The notes under the pieces: model-generated
What the model was told of the DNA's origin: nothing
Databases searched by the model: none
The model's input: only the letters and a program-made list of their open reading frames with translations
Made by a program: the position numbers and the translations under genes
NCBI RefSeq assembly: GCF_014856545.2
Contig: NZ_CP109811.1
Location: 3,404,001 to 3,468,000 of the forward strand
Length of the DNA stretch: 64,000 bases
From: Mesobacillus jeotgali
GTDB lineage: Bacteria > Bacillota > Bacilli > Bacillales > Cytobacillaceae
Reading direction: 5' to 3'
In this document: piece by piece, positions 17,584-25,920 of the stretch
Numbering within the stretch: the stretch's first letter is position 1
Layout of the letters: each line of letters opens with the position of its first letter

Positions 17584-17823
17584 TTACTTAACCTTTTTAA
17601 CTGCGATTTTGAATTCATCGCCATCATTTTCAAGGTAGGCAATTTCGTGCCCCATTTTATTTACCCACTCAGGGATATCGACTGCTGAACCTTTATCAGT
17701 TGAAAGAACTTCTACAACATCGCCAACTTGTGCTGTCTTGATTCCTTTTACCAATTCCATTAACGGACCTGGGCAATATGCTCCTCTTGCATCGATTGAT
17801 TTAGTTACTTGTACTTCACTCAT
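17584..17823 (-). CDS. TusA-family sulfur carrier
   Basis: The 79-residue protein has the diagnostic CPGP motif with persulfide-bearing C17 and ends in a beta strand EFKIAVKKVK. TusA proteins carry sulfane sulfur between enzymes. Here it lies between a DsrE protein and a sulfide oxidoreductase, so it most likely receives persulfide within this operon rather than serving tRNA thiolation. Confidence 0.93.
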   Translation of the reverse strand: MSEVQVTKSIDARGAYCPGPLMELVKGIKTAQVGDVVEVLSTDKGSAVDIPEWVNKMGHEIAYLENDGDEFKIAVKKVK

Positions 17824-17944
17824 GATTTTTTCCTCCTATATAGTTAACTTTTATGTTAAAATTAGAAAAGATTTTTTATTTTTGCATGAAGGGGAAAAGG
17901 TTGAAAGGCCTGCACGCCGTACCACTTTTTCCTGCTTCTGCAGC

Positions 17945-18346
17945 TTACATTGTAATAACTGTTGCTCCTTGAGTCATTCCAAGGAATTTTGTAACCCCGA
18001 TTACTCCATCGAATACATCAATCATATCTTCTTCTTGCCAATCCATGATGTCCATCGCCAATGCGCAGCCGTAAATATTAAGTTCTCCCATGTCCTTTCC
18101 TTCTTGTAAAAGTGAATCAAATAATGGGATCTTTTTAGACAGCATTTCCTTTCCGATTGTACCAGTGATGAAATCAGTAGTTTCAAAGCTGTCTTTGCGG
18201 AAAGATTTCAAAGCGTTCATTGTGACAAAAACATTCACAGTCATGCCTGACATTGATGCAACTGATCCGACCAATGCACCAGCATGCAGCTTCTCAAGAT
18301 CTTCTGATAATAAAATAACGGCTAAAGATGGAGCTTGTTGTTCCAT
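17945..18346 (-). CDS. DsrE-family sulfur relay protein
   Basis: The 133-residue protein belongs to the DsrE/DsrF/DrsH-like superfamily. A single well-conserved cysteine C94 in IYGCALAMDIM is in the position of the persulfide cysteine of DsrE2-type proteins, and FVTMNALKSFRK is a typical central motif. It is the first gene of the operon DsrE-TusA-oxidoreductase-DUF1641, with 121 bases before tusA that include the TusA ribosome site. Confidence 0.87.
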   Translation of the reverse strand: MEQQAPSLAVILLSEDLEKLHAGALVGSVASMSGMTVNVFVTMNALKSFRKDSFETTDFITGTIGKEMLSKKIPLFDSLLQEGKDMGELNIYGCALAMDIMDWQEEDMIDVFDGVIGVTKFLGMTQGATVITM

Positions 18347-18392
18347 AATTTATTTCCTCCTAATAAATTCGAATGATTTACCTTACACCTGA

Positions 18393-18421
18393 ATTATACC
18401 TATACCCCTATGTCTATGTCT
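18393..18421 (-). promoter_or_regulatory. promoter of the sulfur operon with a possible CsoR/CstR-type operator
   Basis: On the minus strand TATAAT (complement of 18393-18398) is preceded at 18 bases by CAGACA. The spacer contains ATAGGGGTATAGGTAT, which resembles the GGGGTAT half-sites bound by CsoR/CstR regulators; CstR controls persulfide genes in staphylococci. Promoter is fair; the operator is a guess from half-site similarity, and no csoR/cstR gene is in the window. Confidence 0.35.
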
Positions 18422-18615
18422 GTTTCTTTTATGTGAACGTTCTTAGTCTAAAAAGTGACAAAACAAGGTGGTCATAGAATTATCTCTTGCTTCTTCAGAA
18501 TATTATTCTGGCTTAAATTTCCAAAATAAAATATTTATGCGGACAGACACAATCGTCCCCCTTCAGACATAGGAATTTATTATAGGCGAAAGCCTAAAAA
18601 AGCGGGGGTGGAAAC

Positions 18616-19338
18616 ATGTCGGGCATACTAACAGCACTCGGGTACTTAGTTAAAGAAGTGATCCTTCTTGTTTCGTATGTTAAAAACAATGCATTTCCTC
18701 AACCGTTATCTGCAGCTGATGAGCGAAAGTACTTAAGGTTGATGGCTAATGGCGATCCACACGCAAGAAATATGCTGATTGAGCACAACCTGAGGCTTGT
18801 CGCACATATCGTGAAAAAATTCGAAAACACCGGCGAGGATTCGGAGGATTTGATTTCTATCGGAACAATCGGCCTGATCAAGGCTATAGAAAGCTATTCG
18901 GAAGGCAAAGGCACAAAACTGGCAACATATGCCGCCAGATGCATAGAAAATGAAATCCTCATGCATTTAAGAGCATTGAAGAAAACCAAGAAGGATGTAT
19001 CTTTGCACGATCCAATCGGACAGGACAAAGAAGGAAATGAAATTTCGCTGATCGATGTCCTGAAGTCAGAATCCGAAGATGTCATTGATACCATCCAGCT
19101 CAATATGGAGCTTGAAAAAGTAAAAGAATATATCGATGTCCTCGATGAGCGTGAAAAAGAGGTCATTGTTGGCCGATTTGGCCTTGACTTAAAAAAGGAA
19201 AAAACACAGCGTGAAATTGCGAAAGAACTCGGCATCTCAAGAAGCTATGTTTCCAGGATCGAGAAGAGGGCATTGATGAAGATGTTCCATGAATTTTATC
19301 GTGCCGAAAAAGAAAAGAAGAAGAATAAAGGGAAGTAA
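18616..19338 (+). CDS. sigK: RNA polymerase sigma factor SigK, uninterrupted
   Basis: The 240-residue late mother-cell sporulation sigma factor is made as pro-SigK. The hydrophobic pro-sequence (1-20) precedes [10 protein letters not shown], the conserved mature N-terminus after SpoIVFB cleavage. Region 2 ([13 protein letters not shown]) and region 4 ([23 protein letters not shown], split here by function) are intact. In B. subtilis 168 this gene is split by the skin element; here it is continuous. GGGGGTGG precedes the ATG by five bases. A strong terminator follows directly. Confidence 0.97.
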   Translation: MSGILTALGYLVKEVILLVSYVKNNAFPQPLSAADERKYLRLMANGDPHARNMLIEHNLRLVAHIVKKFENTGEDSEDLISIGTIGLIKAIESYSEGKGTKLATYAARCIENEILMHLRALKKTKKDVSLHDPIGQDKEGNEISLIDVLKSESEDVIDTIQLNMELEKVKEYIDVLDEREKEVIVGRFGLDLKKEKTQREIAKELGISRSYVSRIEKRALMKMFHEFYRAEKEKKKNKGK

Positions 19339-19342
19339 CGCA

Positions 19343-19382
19343 CGCAAACCCGGGCCTACGCTCCGGGTTTGCGTTTTTTTTT
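19343..19382 (+). terminator. terminator of sigK
   Basis: CGCAAACCCGG pairs with CCGGGTTTGCG around a short loop, followed by nine T residues, five bases after the sigK stop. Confidence 0.9.
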
Positions 19383-19384
19383 AC

Positions 19385-19424
19385 AAAAAAAAGGTATCAA
19401 CCAATATTGATTGATACCTTTTTA
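19385..19424 (-). terminator. terminator of the 25-residue gene
   Basis: AAGGTATCAA (19391-19400) and TTGATACCTT (19411-19420) are perfect inverted repeats, flanked by A-rich and T-rich tracts. On the minus strand it begins six bases after the stop of the small gene at 19430; it could also act for the plus strand. Confidence 0.75.
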
Positions 19425-19429
19425 ATACT

Positions 19430-19507
19430 CTATTCCACGCTTACTTCTGCAGCAACTACGAGACCGACAGCGCCGCAGATTACCAATCCCATGACAATCA
19501 AGAACAT
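19430..19507 (-). CDS. 25-residue hydrophobic mini-protein
   Basis: The predicted product starts MFLIVMGLVICGAVGLVVAA and ends EVSVE, so it is one transmembrane helix with a short acidic tail. GGGGTGA lies five bases before the ATG and a perfect-stem terminator follows the stop, so it has its own transcription signals. I do not recognise a family. Location between sigK and yrzI suggests, at most, a sporulation-time role. Confidence 0.55.
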   Translation of the reverse strand: MFLIVMGLVICGAVGLVVAAEVSVE

Positions 19508-19777
19508 GCCTATCACCCCTTCAGCATTCATCCGTGTTTACACCAAATTTACCATATAATGACGGTGCTAAAAGGAAGAGGTTGTGAACATTTTGTTAAC
19601 GATGGGATTTCTTTTTCCTGAATATTAGTGTTAACAACAATACATGCAGTGACATACAGATTACCTCCCGACTCCGTCGTTAGGTGGTGTCCTTCTCCAC
19701 CCATAAGCTAGCCAGTCTTCTTTGAATTAGATAAATCATTTTCATTCCACCTTTCTTTAGTTGATTATTCAAATGAA

Positions 19778-19915
19778 TTAAAACGGGCGCAGCATTGTTT
19801 GACGAGTTTTATTGTCTTCCACCATTTTTTCTACCATTTCGTTATGGCGAATTTCTTCTAAAGACATTTGGCGTTTATTAATTGTAATTGTAAAGAACAA
19901 GATATTTAAGGTCAT
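19778..19915 (-). CDS. yrzI: YrzI-family small protein
   Basis: This 45-residue protein starts MTLNILFFTITINKR and continues with a charged helix (MSLEEIRHNEMVEKMVEDNK). The hydrophobic opening with a repeated ITI strand and a charged tail is the pattern of the YrzI family of Bacillus mini-proteins. GGAGGTGA stands seven bases before the ATG. Two terminators lie upstream of it, so it has its own promoter. Function is unknown. Confidence 0.82.
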   Translation of the reverse strand: MTLNILFFTITINKRQMSLEEIRHNEMVEKMVEDNKTRQTMLRPF

Positions 19916-19945
19916 GATGAGTTCACCTCCTTTTTATTTCCACCC

Positions 19946-19977
19946 CAAAAAGCCGCAAGAATTCCTCCCCTGCGGCT
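19946..19977 (-). terminator. terminator upstream of yrzI (second of a pair)
   Basis: AGCCGCA (19951-19957) pairs with TGCGGCT (19971-19977); on the minus strand it is followed by TTTT. It lies between the 26-residue gene and yrzI. Confidence 0.6.
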
Positions 19978-19987
19978 AAAATGGGCA

Positions 19988-20021
19988 CAAAAAAGCCACA
20001 GGGCACGATTCTCCCTGCGGC
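19988..20021 (-). terminator. terminator after the 26-residue gene (first of a pair)
   Basis: On the minus strand GCCGCAGGG pairs with CCCTGTGGC and is followed by six T residues. It begins about 30 bases after the stop of the small gene at 20050. Confidence 0.7.
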
Positions 20022-20049
20022 CATGGATGTATAAGTGTCAAAAAACAGC

Positions 20050-20130
20050 TTAAATAATCCCGTCCGATCCGGTCGAATGTGTATTGCGATATGAAGTTTG
20101 TGCATTATTCCAGTATCCATTCATGATCAT
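20050..20130 (-). CDS. 26-residue polar mini-protein
   Basis: The predicted peptide starts MIMNGYWNNAQTSYRN and is rich in N, T, S and G, with no hydrophobic helix. GGAGG lies nine bases before the first ATG (a second ATG is two codons later), and a terminator follows. I do not recognise it. The ribosome site and the terminator make it a plausible gene, but the short length keeps confidence low. Confidence 0.45.
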   Translation of the reverse strand: MIMNGYWNNAQTSYRNTHSTGSDGII

Positions 20131-20246
20131 TTCACTCGACCTCCTTTTGAATTATTTAACCACATTGGTAAGTATATCCACTTTACTTTAATTTGTAAAC
20201 CTTTTTTTGGCCGATTTTTCCAAAAAAGTATTCGTCAAAAACCAAC

Positions 20247-20279
20247 AAAAAAAAAAAAAACGCCCCCTAAGGACGTTTT
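20247..20279 (-). terminator. terminator of yrhC
   Basis: On the minus strand AACGTCC pairs with GGGGCGTT (one G-T pair), followed by a 14-base T tract (A run 20247-20260). It begins at the yrhC stop codon. Confidence 0.85.
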
Positions 20280-20533
20280 TATTTCTTCATCAATAATTCC
20301 TGGCCTTCTTCTGATTCAATCAGCTCGTTGCGGTATTTTTTCGCAAAAGAAAAGAATACGATAGAACCAGCAAGAAATACAACGGACGCACCAGTAGCAA
20401 TATATATATCTGTCATCACTTTCGTTTCAGACGGAAGGATCGTTCCAAGATAAAAGAAAACTCCCACAGCAAGCAGGACTGTCGCAAACTGTTTAAAATC
20501 AACCATTTTCTCATAGAGTTGCTTAGCCTTCAT
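20279..20533 (-). CDS. yrhC: YrhC-family membrane protein
   Basis: The 84-residue protein has two hydrophobic helices (FATVLLAVGVFFYLG and YIATGASVVFLAGSIVFF) and a charged tail ending LLMKK, the plan of YrhC. The ATG at 20533 has GGTGAT four bases upstream; the longer reading frame adds residues with no ribosome site. In B. subtilis yrhC follows mccAB and mtnN; here mccAB are missing from the gap and mtnN has its own terminator. Function is unknown. Confidence 0.85.
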   Translation of the reverse strand: MKAKQLYEKMVDFKQFATVLLAVGVFFYLGTILPSETKVMTDIYIATGASVVFLAGSIVFFSFAKKYRNELIESEEGQELLMKK

Positions 20534-20802
20534 TAATATCACCTGCATTTTAATAGACTTAACCACAACCCTACTGTAACATCTTTTAAACATATTTTAT
20601 GTATGTAATATTTGGAAAATAGGTGGTTAGGATCTTATGTGTGGTGATTTAAGGTTTTGTTAATCTATTCGAATGCACTAGAGCTGCTGCTTCGAACAAA
20701 ACTGGCTGCTCCAGCTGTGTTTTTGTCCGAACCTGCGCCTAATCTGCTGTTTCTTCCTCCAGACCAGTTACTACTTTCAACCTTATATTCCAATAAAATA
20801 AA

Positions 20803-20833
20803 TAGCGTGGAATAAATTCCACGCTAAAAAAAG
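20803..20833 (-). terminator. terminator of mtnN
   Basis: TAGCGTGGAA (20803-20812) and TTCCACGCTA (20817-20826) form a perfect stem. For minus-strand transcripts it lies about 25 bases after the mtnN stop. T residues occur on both sides, so strand use is not certain. Confidence 0.6.
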
Positions 20834-20851
20834 TTTCCCCCTACACATTAA

Positions 20852-21556
20852 TTAAAACTTCCAGTTCTTCACCATCTGATTGACGATCTCAAATGAATTC
20901 TTGGAAGCGAGCTTCGTGAATTCCAGGAAGTTCACGTCTGCTGAGCCATCTGCCTGGTCAGACATTGAACGGATAATCACGAATGGGATGCTATTCATGC
21001 TGCAGACCTGTCCCACGGCTGCGCCTTCCATTTCTGTACAATACCCATTAAGCTCCTCATATAGAAACTTTACTTTTTCACGGTCGGCGATAAATTGGTC
21101 GCCTGACAGAATCCTGCCGCTAATAATTTTCTTATCCTCAACAATTTCTTTGCTTGCTGAAATCGCCAAATCCACCAATCGCTCGTCGGCTTTAAATACA
21201 GAGACTTCCGTATAAGGGATTTCCCCTAGTTTGAAACCGAGTGCACGTACATCCATATCATGCTGCACACAATCAGTGGAGATGACAATATCTCCAATTC
21301 TCAGGTCAGGGTTCACAGCACCCGCGACACCTGTGAAGACAACCTGGGATGCGGAGAATTCATCAATCAGGATTTGAGTACATACACTCGCATTCACTTT
21401 TCCTACACCAGATTTACAAAGCACAACGTCATACCCATTGAAGGTGCCGACATAGAAAGTAATACCCGCTTTCTTTTTTACATCATAATCCTTCATGGCG
21501 TCGAGAATATGCTGTATTTCTTCATCCATTGCCCCAATAATACCGATTCTGCTCAT
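20852..21556 (-). CDS. mtnN: 5'-methylthioadenosine/S-adenosylhomocysteine nucleosidase
   Basis: The 234-residue enzyme removes adenine from methylthioadenosine and S-adenosylhomocysteine, recycling by-products of SAM use. GIIGAMDEE with catalytic E12 opens the protein; GVAGAVNPDLRIGDIVIS, TEMEGAAVGQVC and RSMSDQAD (with the catalytic aspartate) are conserved. It lies just downstream of a deaminase that can act on the same two substrates, although the two have separate ribosome sites and 113 bases between them. Confidence 0.96.
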   Translation of the reverse strand: MSRIGIIGAMDEEIQHILDAMKDYDVKKKAGITFYVGTFNGYDVVLCKSGVGKVNASVCTQILIDEFSASQVVFTGVAGAVNPDLRIGDIVISTDCVQHDMDVRALGFKLGEIPYTEVSVFKADERLVDLAISASKEIVEDKKIISGRILSGDQFIADREKVKFLYEELNGYCTEMEGAAVGQVCSMNSIPFVIIRSMSDQADGSADVNFLEFTKLASKNSFEIVNQMVKNWKF

Positions 21557-21669
21557 TATTTGTGTCCTCCAATTTATAATAATCTAACTTCCGGTTAATT
21601 CTCTCCTGGCTTCAGGCGACTGATTTCGTCCGACCCCATAAGCCGATTTACTAACTATGTAAAAATATT

Positions 21670-22965
21670 TTATGACAGGAGTTTCGACATTCGATTTGCC
21701 TCATAAAGCACTTTTTCTTCATCTATCGTTGTAAACTGTCCGTCGGCAAGGATTTGTTTTCCCTGTACATAGACATCCTTCACATCACGTCCAGATCCAG
21801 AATAAACAAGGTGGGAAACTGGATTATGCTTAGGATAAAAGAAAGACTGATTGGAATTTACGACAATAAAATCTGCGTCTTTTCCTGCTTCAAGAGATCC
21901 AATCCGATCATCCAGCCAGAGGGATTCTGCTCCATGGATCGTAGCCATCCTCAAAGCTTCCTGAGCGGTAATGATTGTCGCATCCTGGCCGAATCCTTTA
22001 TGGATCGTCGCCGCAGCTTTGAGCTCTTCAAACAAGTCGAGATTATTGTTGGAAGCTGCACTGTCTGTCCCAAGGCTGACGGTCACTCCCTTTGCGAGCA
22101 TTTTGCCAACCGGGGCAATGCCGCTTCCCAATTTAAGGTTACTGATGACATTATGTGATACTTTTACATCTTTTTCCGCGAGGATTTGAATATCTTCGTC
22201 ATTCACATGCACCGCATGGGCAACAAGCGAAGGCCGCTCAAAGAATCCCAGCTTTTCCAGGTGGCGTACCGGTGTAGCGCCGTATTCCTCGATATTCTTC
22301 TCAACTTCAAATTTCGTTTCGGACATATGAGTATGCAGCGGAACATTCAGCTCAGCCGATTTATCAATGATCTGGGCGATATATTCTGGTGAGCAGGTAT
22401 ACGGAGAATGCGGTGACAGCATCGTCGTAATCCTTCCATTGGCGCCGTTATTCCAGCTCCTCGCAAAATCTGCCGCTTCCTTAAGCTTGCTCTGTCGAAG
22501 TTCCTCCGAACCAAAGCCTATCACACCCCGGGTCAGTACTCCACGGATGCCAGCTTCCTCAACAGCCATTGCGATTTCATCCATATTGTCATACATATCA
22601 ACAAAAGTCGTTGTACCCGTTCGGATCATTTCAAGGATGGAAAGCTTTGCACCCCATCTTGCATGCTCAGGAGTATATTTGGCTTCAAGCGGCCAAATTT
22701 TATCTTCCAGCCATGTCTGCAAAGGCAAATCATCTCCATAGCCTCTCAGCAGTGACATCGGTGTGTGTCCATGGGTATTGACCAGCCCAGGGAGCAGGAT
22801 GTTCCCTTTTAAATCTACTTTTTCTTCATAAGAGGTAAAATCATCAGGTGTAATGCCCACATAGATGATTTTCTCCCCTTCAATGCCAATAGCCCCATTC
22901 TCGATCACTTCATGATCTGTGTTACTTGTAACAATCGTTCCATTATAAAATATCTTTCTTGTCAT
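21670..22965 (-). CDS. mtaD: methylthioadenosine/SAH deaminase (amidohydrolase)
   Basis: The 431-residue TRZ/ATZ-type amidohydrolase has the metal motif NTHGH (H65, H67), later histidines in HTHMSETKFE and AHAVHV, and the SLGTDSAASNN aspartate motif. Members of this group deaminate MTA or SAH to the inosine compounds. It starts with a short beta strand domain (NGTIVTSNTD) as usual. No ribosome-site ambiguity was seen. Substrate choice within the family (MTA/SAH, or guanine-like) is inferred from sequence and from adjacent mtnN. Confidence 0.88.
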   Translation of the reverse strand: MTRKIFYNGTIVTSNTDHEVIENGAIGIEGEKIIYVGITPDDFTSYEEKVDLKGNILLPGLVNTHGHTPMSLLRGYGDDLPLQTWLEDKIWPLEAKYTPEHARWGAKLSILEMIRTGTTTFVDMYDNMDEIAMAVEEAGIRGVLTRGVIGFGSEELRQSKLKEAADFARSWNNGANGRITTMLSPHSPYTCSPEYIAQIIDKSAELNVPLHTHMSETKFEVEKNIEEYGATPVRHLEKLGFFERPSLVAHAVHVNDEDIQILAEKDVKVSHNVISNLKLGSGIAPVGKMLAKGVTVSLGTDSAASNNNLDLFEELKAAATIHKGFGQDATIITAQEALRMATIHGAESLWLDDRIGSLEAGKDADFIVVNSNQSFFYPKHNPVSHLVYSGSGRDVKDVYVQGKQILADGQFTTIDEEKVLYEANRMSKLLS

Positions 22966-23125
22966 ATTGATCTCTCCTATGTAAGAACACTTACTTACTA
23001 GAATCTGGTGCTAGTGCTTAAAATATGCCTGCCGTTTTAATTTATCAAAATAAGTATCATTTTTATAGAGAATTTGCTATTTTATTTTGTGTAGATACTG
23101 TTGAATGCAAAAGGAGAACGATTCT

Positions 23126-23332
23126 ATGGATTTTCAATTTGAACTAATAGAAGACAAAGTTGAATTTTTTGAAGCGGTCGATTTGAAAACACTTGAACAA
23201 AAAATCAATAAGCAAATCGAAATCAATAAAGCGATCATGCTGTCCGTCCATCATGTGTCCCATCAGATGCATCTAGACGATAAAGGTAGGCTGTTTTATT
23301 CTGCGGTTGTCCACTTCAAGGCAAAAAAATAA
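23126..23332 (+). CDS. yrzA: YrzA, DUF2536 family
   Basis: The 68-residue protein begins MDFQFELIEDKVEFFEA, the conserved DUF2536 (YrzA) opening, and ends with a beta strand LFYSAVVHFKAKK. AAGGAGA lies nine bases before the ATG at 23126. It runs against yrrS, its usual neighbour. Function is unknown. Confidence 0.88.
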   Translation: MDFQFELIEDKVEFFEAVDLKTLEQKINKQIEINKAIMLSVHHVSHQMHLDDKGRLFYSAVVHFKAKK

Positions 23333-23357
23333 AGGGGCGCTGCTTTCAAGCCCCCTT
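23322..23357 (-). terminator. terminator of yrrS
   Basis: AAGGGGC (23332-23338) pairs with GCCCCCTT (23350-23357) with one bulged C; the minus-strand transcript then runs into TTTATTTTTTT. It overlaps the yrzA end and may work in both directions. Confidence 0.6.
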
Positions 23358-23363
23358 CCAACT

Positions 23364-24059
23364 TTACGATTGTTTTTGATCATTTTGAATCAGTTCTTCG
23401 ACTTTTACCGGCTTCCAGCCTTCGCCGTCCACCCACTCAATCCAAACCCTGAATGTCTGGTCACTGCCCTTCTCAGAGATTGTTCCAACCGCTGTATTAG
23501 GCGCACCGCCATTTCCATTAAACCATACTGTCATGTTATCTTTATCGATTCCTGTAGCATATGAATAGGCCAGAATCATTTCCTGCCAATCTACCGCATT
23601 CTGGTCAAATACGGTAGTATGTTCGCCGGATTGGGTCGTACCAACCGGTTTCCACTCAGGATTCTCGATCGTTTGTTTCACATTGGCATCACTGCCGCCT
23701 TCTGTCACGATTGGATCGGACAATTCTTCTTCCTCAGCAGATTCCTCGTCTGCTTCTTCTTCTGACTCTGATTCATCTGCTTCCTTTTTACCGGATTCCT
23801 GGCTATCTTCTTTTTTGCCAGCATCCTTGCTGTCCTCTTTTTTATCCCGAGAGGCTGCGTCCTGATCCTTCTCAGCCACTACACCGTTTTGGTCGGCTGC
23901 CCCTTCATCATTGCTGAAGAAAATGTTAAATGAGACAATTCCAATTAACAAAATGACGACAACAATCAAGCTATTTAAAATAAGGTTCGTTTTTCTGCGC
24001 TTAGCCCTTATTCGTGAACGTGTCCCCTCATTTAGGTTATCATAATCATCGTGCTTCAA
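23364..24059 (-). CDS. yrrS: YrrS, DUF1510 membrane protein
   Basis: The 231-residue protein has a basic N-terminus, one membrane helix (about 25-48), a long E/D/K/S-rich low-complexity linker (about 50-115) and a C-terminal DUF1510 domain (about 120-225) with NPEWKPVGT and GGAPNTAVGTIS. In B. subtilis yrrS follows pbpI and is expressed in the forespore; the same order holds here, with 85 bases between. Probably an extracytoplasmic partner of the penicillin-binding protein, by inference. Confidence 0.9.
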   Translation of the reverse strand: MKHDDYDNLNEGTRSRIRAKRRKTNLILNSLIVVVILLIGIVSFNIFFSNDEGAADQNGVVAEKDQDAASRDKKEDSKDAGKKEDSQESGKKEADESESEEEADEESAEEEELSDPIVTEGGSDANVKQTIENPEWKPVGTTQSGEHTTVFDQNAVDWQEMILAYSYATGIDKDNMTVWFNGNGGAPNTAVGTISEKGSDQTFRVWIEWVDGEGWKPVKVEELIQNDQKQS

Positions 24060-24144
24060 GATCTTTCCCTCCCTTATAAGGTTGTCAACATTCTACCATG
24101 ACTGGGGGCAAACTTGAAGGATTTTATATTCATCTAATGATGGC

Positions 24145-25920
24145 TCAATTGTTTTCAGGACCATCAACATGGTTATATGCATAGACCTCTTTTACTATAT
24201 CTGCAAAAAGGGGATTCACCCCGCCTTCATCTTCAAAAACCCCTAAATTGACGGTTACAAGCGCATACTTTGGGTTTTCATAGGGGAAATATCCGGCGAA
24301 CCACTTATTGTGCAGCTGCTTGTCGCCTTCTTTGTATATCCCTGTTTCCGCTGTACCTGACTTTCCTGCCACAGCATATGGCAAGTCCCTGAACCACCTC
24401 CCCGTACCTTGCTCATTCACAACAACCTCCCGTAAAAGCTTTTGCAGTTTCATAGCGGTGAATGGAGATATTTTGTCTCCTTCAAGCTTCTGTTTAGGGA
24501 ATTCAGTCATTTTAGCACCATTTTGATACTGGATGGACAAAACAGCCCTGACCATGTCTTTTTCTCCGCCCCTGGCTATTGTAGCCATCATGTTCGCAAC
24601 AGCGAGGGGAGACACCCTTACTTCATGCTGGCCTATCCCCGATAAAGCTGCAAAATTTTTATCCTTCCGCGCTTCATCCGATAAAAAGACCCTTCCCTTT
24701 TCCTCGTCCTGAAGCTGGCTGAAATCTTCCAGATGGAAAATATCCCCCTTCCATCCTGTACCGCCAGTGATTGACAGCTTCTCAGCGTATTTTTCGAGCA
24801 GATTGGGGTCCTGCTCCTGAAGCTCCCTGGCCACTTCTCCAAAAGCCCTGTTGCAGCTTACTGCAAAGCTATCAGTGAAATTGAGCATTCCATAGTCATA
24901 TTTTAAATCTGGTGAACCGCTGATTGACTTGCTGCAATCAAATTTCCTGGCAGGATCATCAAGCCCCTGATCGATCGCTGCCGCCGCGACAACCGTTTTA
25001 AAGACGGAACCGGGTATATGCTGCTTGACCATCATATTTTCAATTCCTTCATCATCGAAGGGTTTTGCCTGATTTATGACAGGCCTCGACACCATTGCCA
25101 GTATACTGTTTGTTTCAATATCGAGAAGCACCACACCGCCTCTGTTGATGTTGTGCTGATCAACTTTATCCTCTAAGAGCAATTGCAGGTCTTTATCTAT
25201 CGAAGTCTGGAGGTTGATTGGATAAAAAGGATTTGCGGGGTCTATGTATTTAACATTAATCCCGAATAATGGCGCTCCTTCTCCGTCAACATGATAAACC
25301 AGCTTTGATTTCCCTTCGGCAACAAGGAACTCGTCAAAGCTTTTTTCCAATCCGGAGAGACCAATCAAAGTTCTTGGGAAGAAATCTTTCTCTCCATACC
25401 TTGATTTCAGAAGTGCTTCATTCTCGCCTATGATACCCAAAAGCTGCGCAGCTGGCACTTTCTCCATTGGATACTTACGCTCAACTGCAAACACTCCCGG
25501 GATTTCCATCTCATTAATGATTTCCATCTGACTCTTTGTCAAAATCTTCGGATCCGGGTCGCCAAAAGCAAATGGTTCCTTAGACTTTTCCACTGCTTTT
25601 TTCAAAGAGTATTGAGATATACCTAAAGTACTCGCGACCTTATCTGCTTCCCAGTCCATCTTCTTTAAAAATGGAAACAGGACAAGTACGGACGAAGTTT
25701 CATAGGATAAAGGGTCTCCTGAGCGGTCCAGGAAGTTACCTCGGCCGTTATCTACGACCATTTCCTGGGACCTTTGCTTGACGCTTGCCTCTATAAGATT
25801 TATTTCATGCCTTGAAAAGGATTCTGTTTCAAATAATTGCAGCTGGGCCAGCCTTAACATCAGCAGACCAAAGGCAGCTATACAAATGGAGATCCACGCC
25901 ACCATTCTTTTTTTACGCAT
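24145..25920 (-). CDS. pbpI: class B penicillin-binding protein PbpI
   Basis: The 591-residue transpeptidase cross-links peptidoglycan. One N-terminal membrane anchor (about 5-25) precedes a dimerisation domain and a transpeptidase domain with SVFK near residue 305 (active serine), SCN near 355 and KSGT near 517. The ATG at 25920 is chosen because GAGGTG is six bases upstream and the length fits (584 in B. subtilis); the longer frame from 25965 lacks a site. The ribosome site lies in the stem of the preceding greA terminator, which is unusual. In B. subtilis the gene is SigF-dependent. Confidence 0.94.
   Translation of the reverse strand: MRKKRMVAWISICIAAFGLLMLRLAQLQLFETESFSRHEINLIEASVKQRSQEMVVDNGRGNFLDRSGDPLSYETSSVLVLFPFLKKMDWEADKVASTLGISQYSLKKAVEKSKEPFAFGDPDPKILTKSQMEIINEMEIPGVFAVERKYPMEKVPAAQLLGIIGENEALLKSRYGEKDFFPRTLIGLSGLEKSFDEFLVAEGKSKLVYHVDGEGAPLFGINVKYIDPANPFYPINLQTSIDKDLQLLLEDKVDQHNINRGGVVLLDIETNSILAMVSRPVINQAKPFDDEGIENMMVKQHIPGSVFKTVVAAAAIDQGLDDPARKFDCSKSISGSPDLKYDYGMLNFTDSFAVSCNRAFGEVARELQEQDPNLLEKYAEKLSITGGTGWKGDIFHLEDFSQLQDEEKGRVFLSDEARKDKNFAALSGIGQHEVRVSPLAVANMMATIARGGEKDMVRAVLSIQYQNGAKMTEFPKQKLEGDKISPFTAMKLQKLLREVVVNEQGTGRWFRDLPYAVAGKSGTAETGIYKEGDKQLHNKWFAGYFPYENPKYALVTVNLGVFEDEGGVNPLFADIVKEVYAYNHVDGPENN

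Noticed and set aside
19680..19739. A 19-codon minus-strand frame starting MIYLIQRRLAS, with GGTGG seven bases upstream.
   Set aside because: It is very short, has no terminator and resembles no family. The ribosome site is moderate only.
20665..20793. A 42-codon minus-strand frame (TTG start, serine/glycine-rich) between yrhC and mtnN.
   Set aside because: No ribosome site is found, it begins right after the mtnN terminator and no family is recognised.
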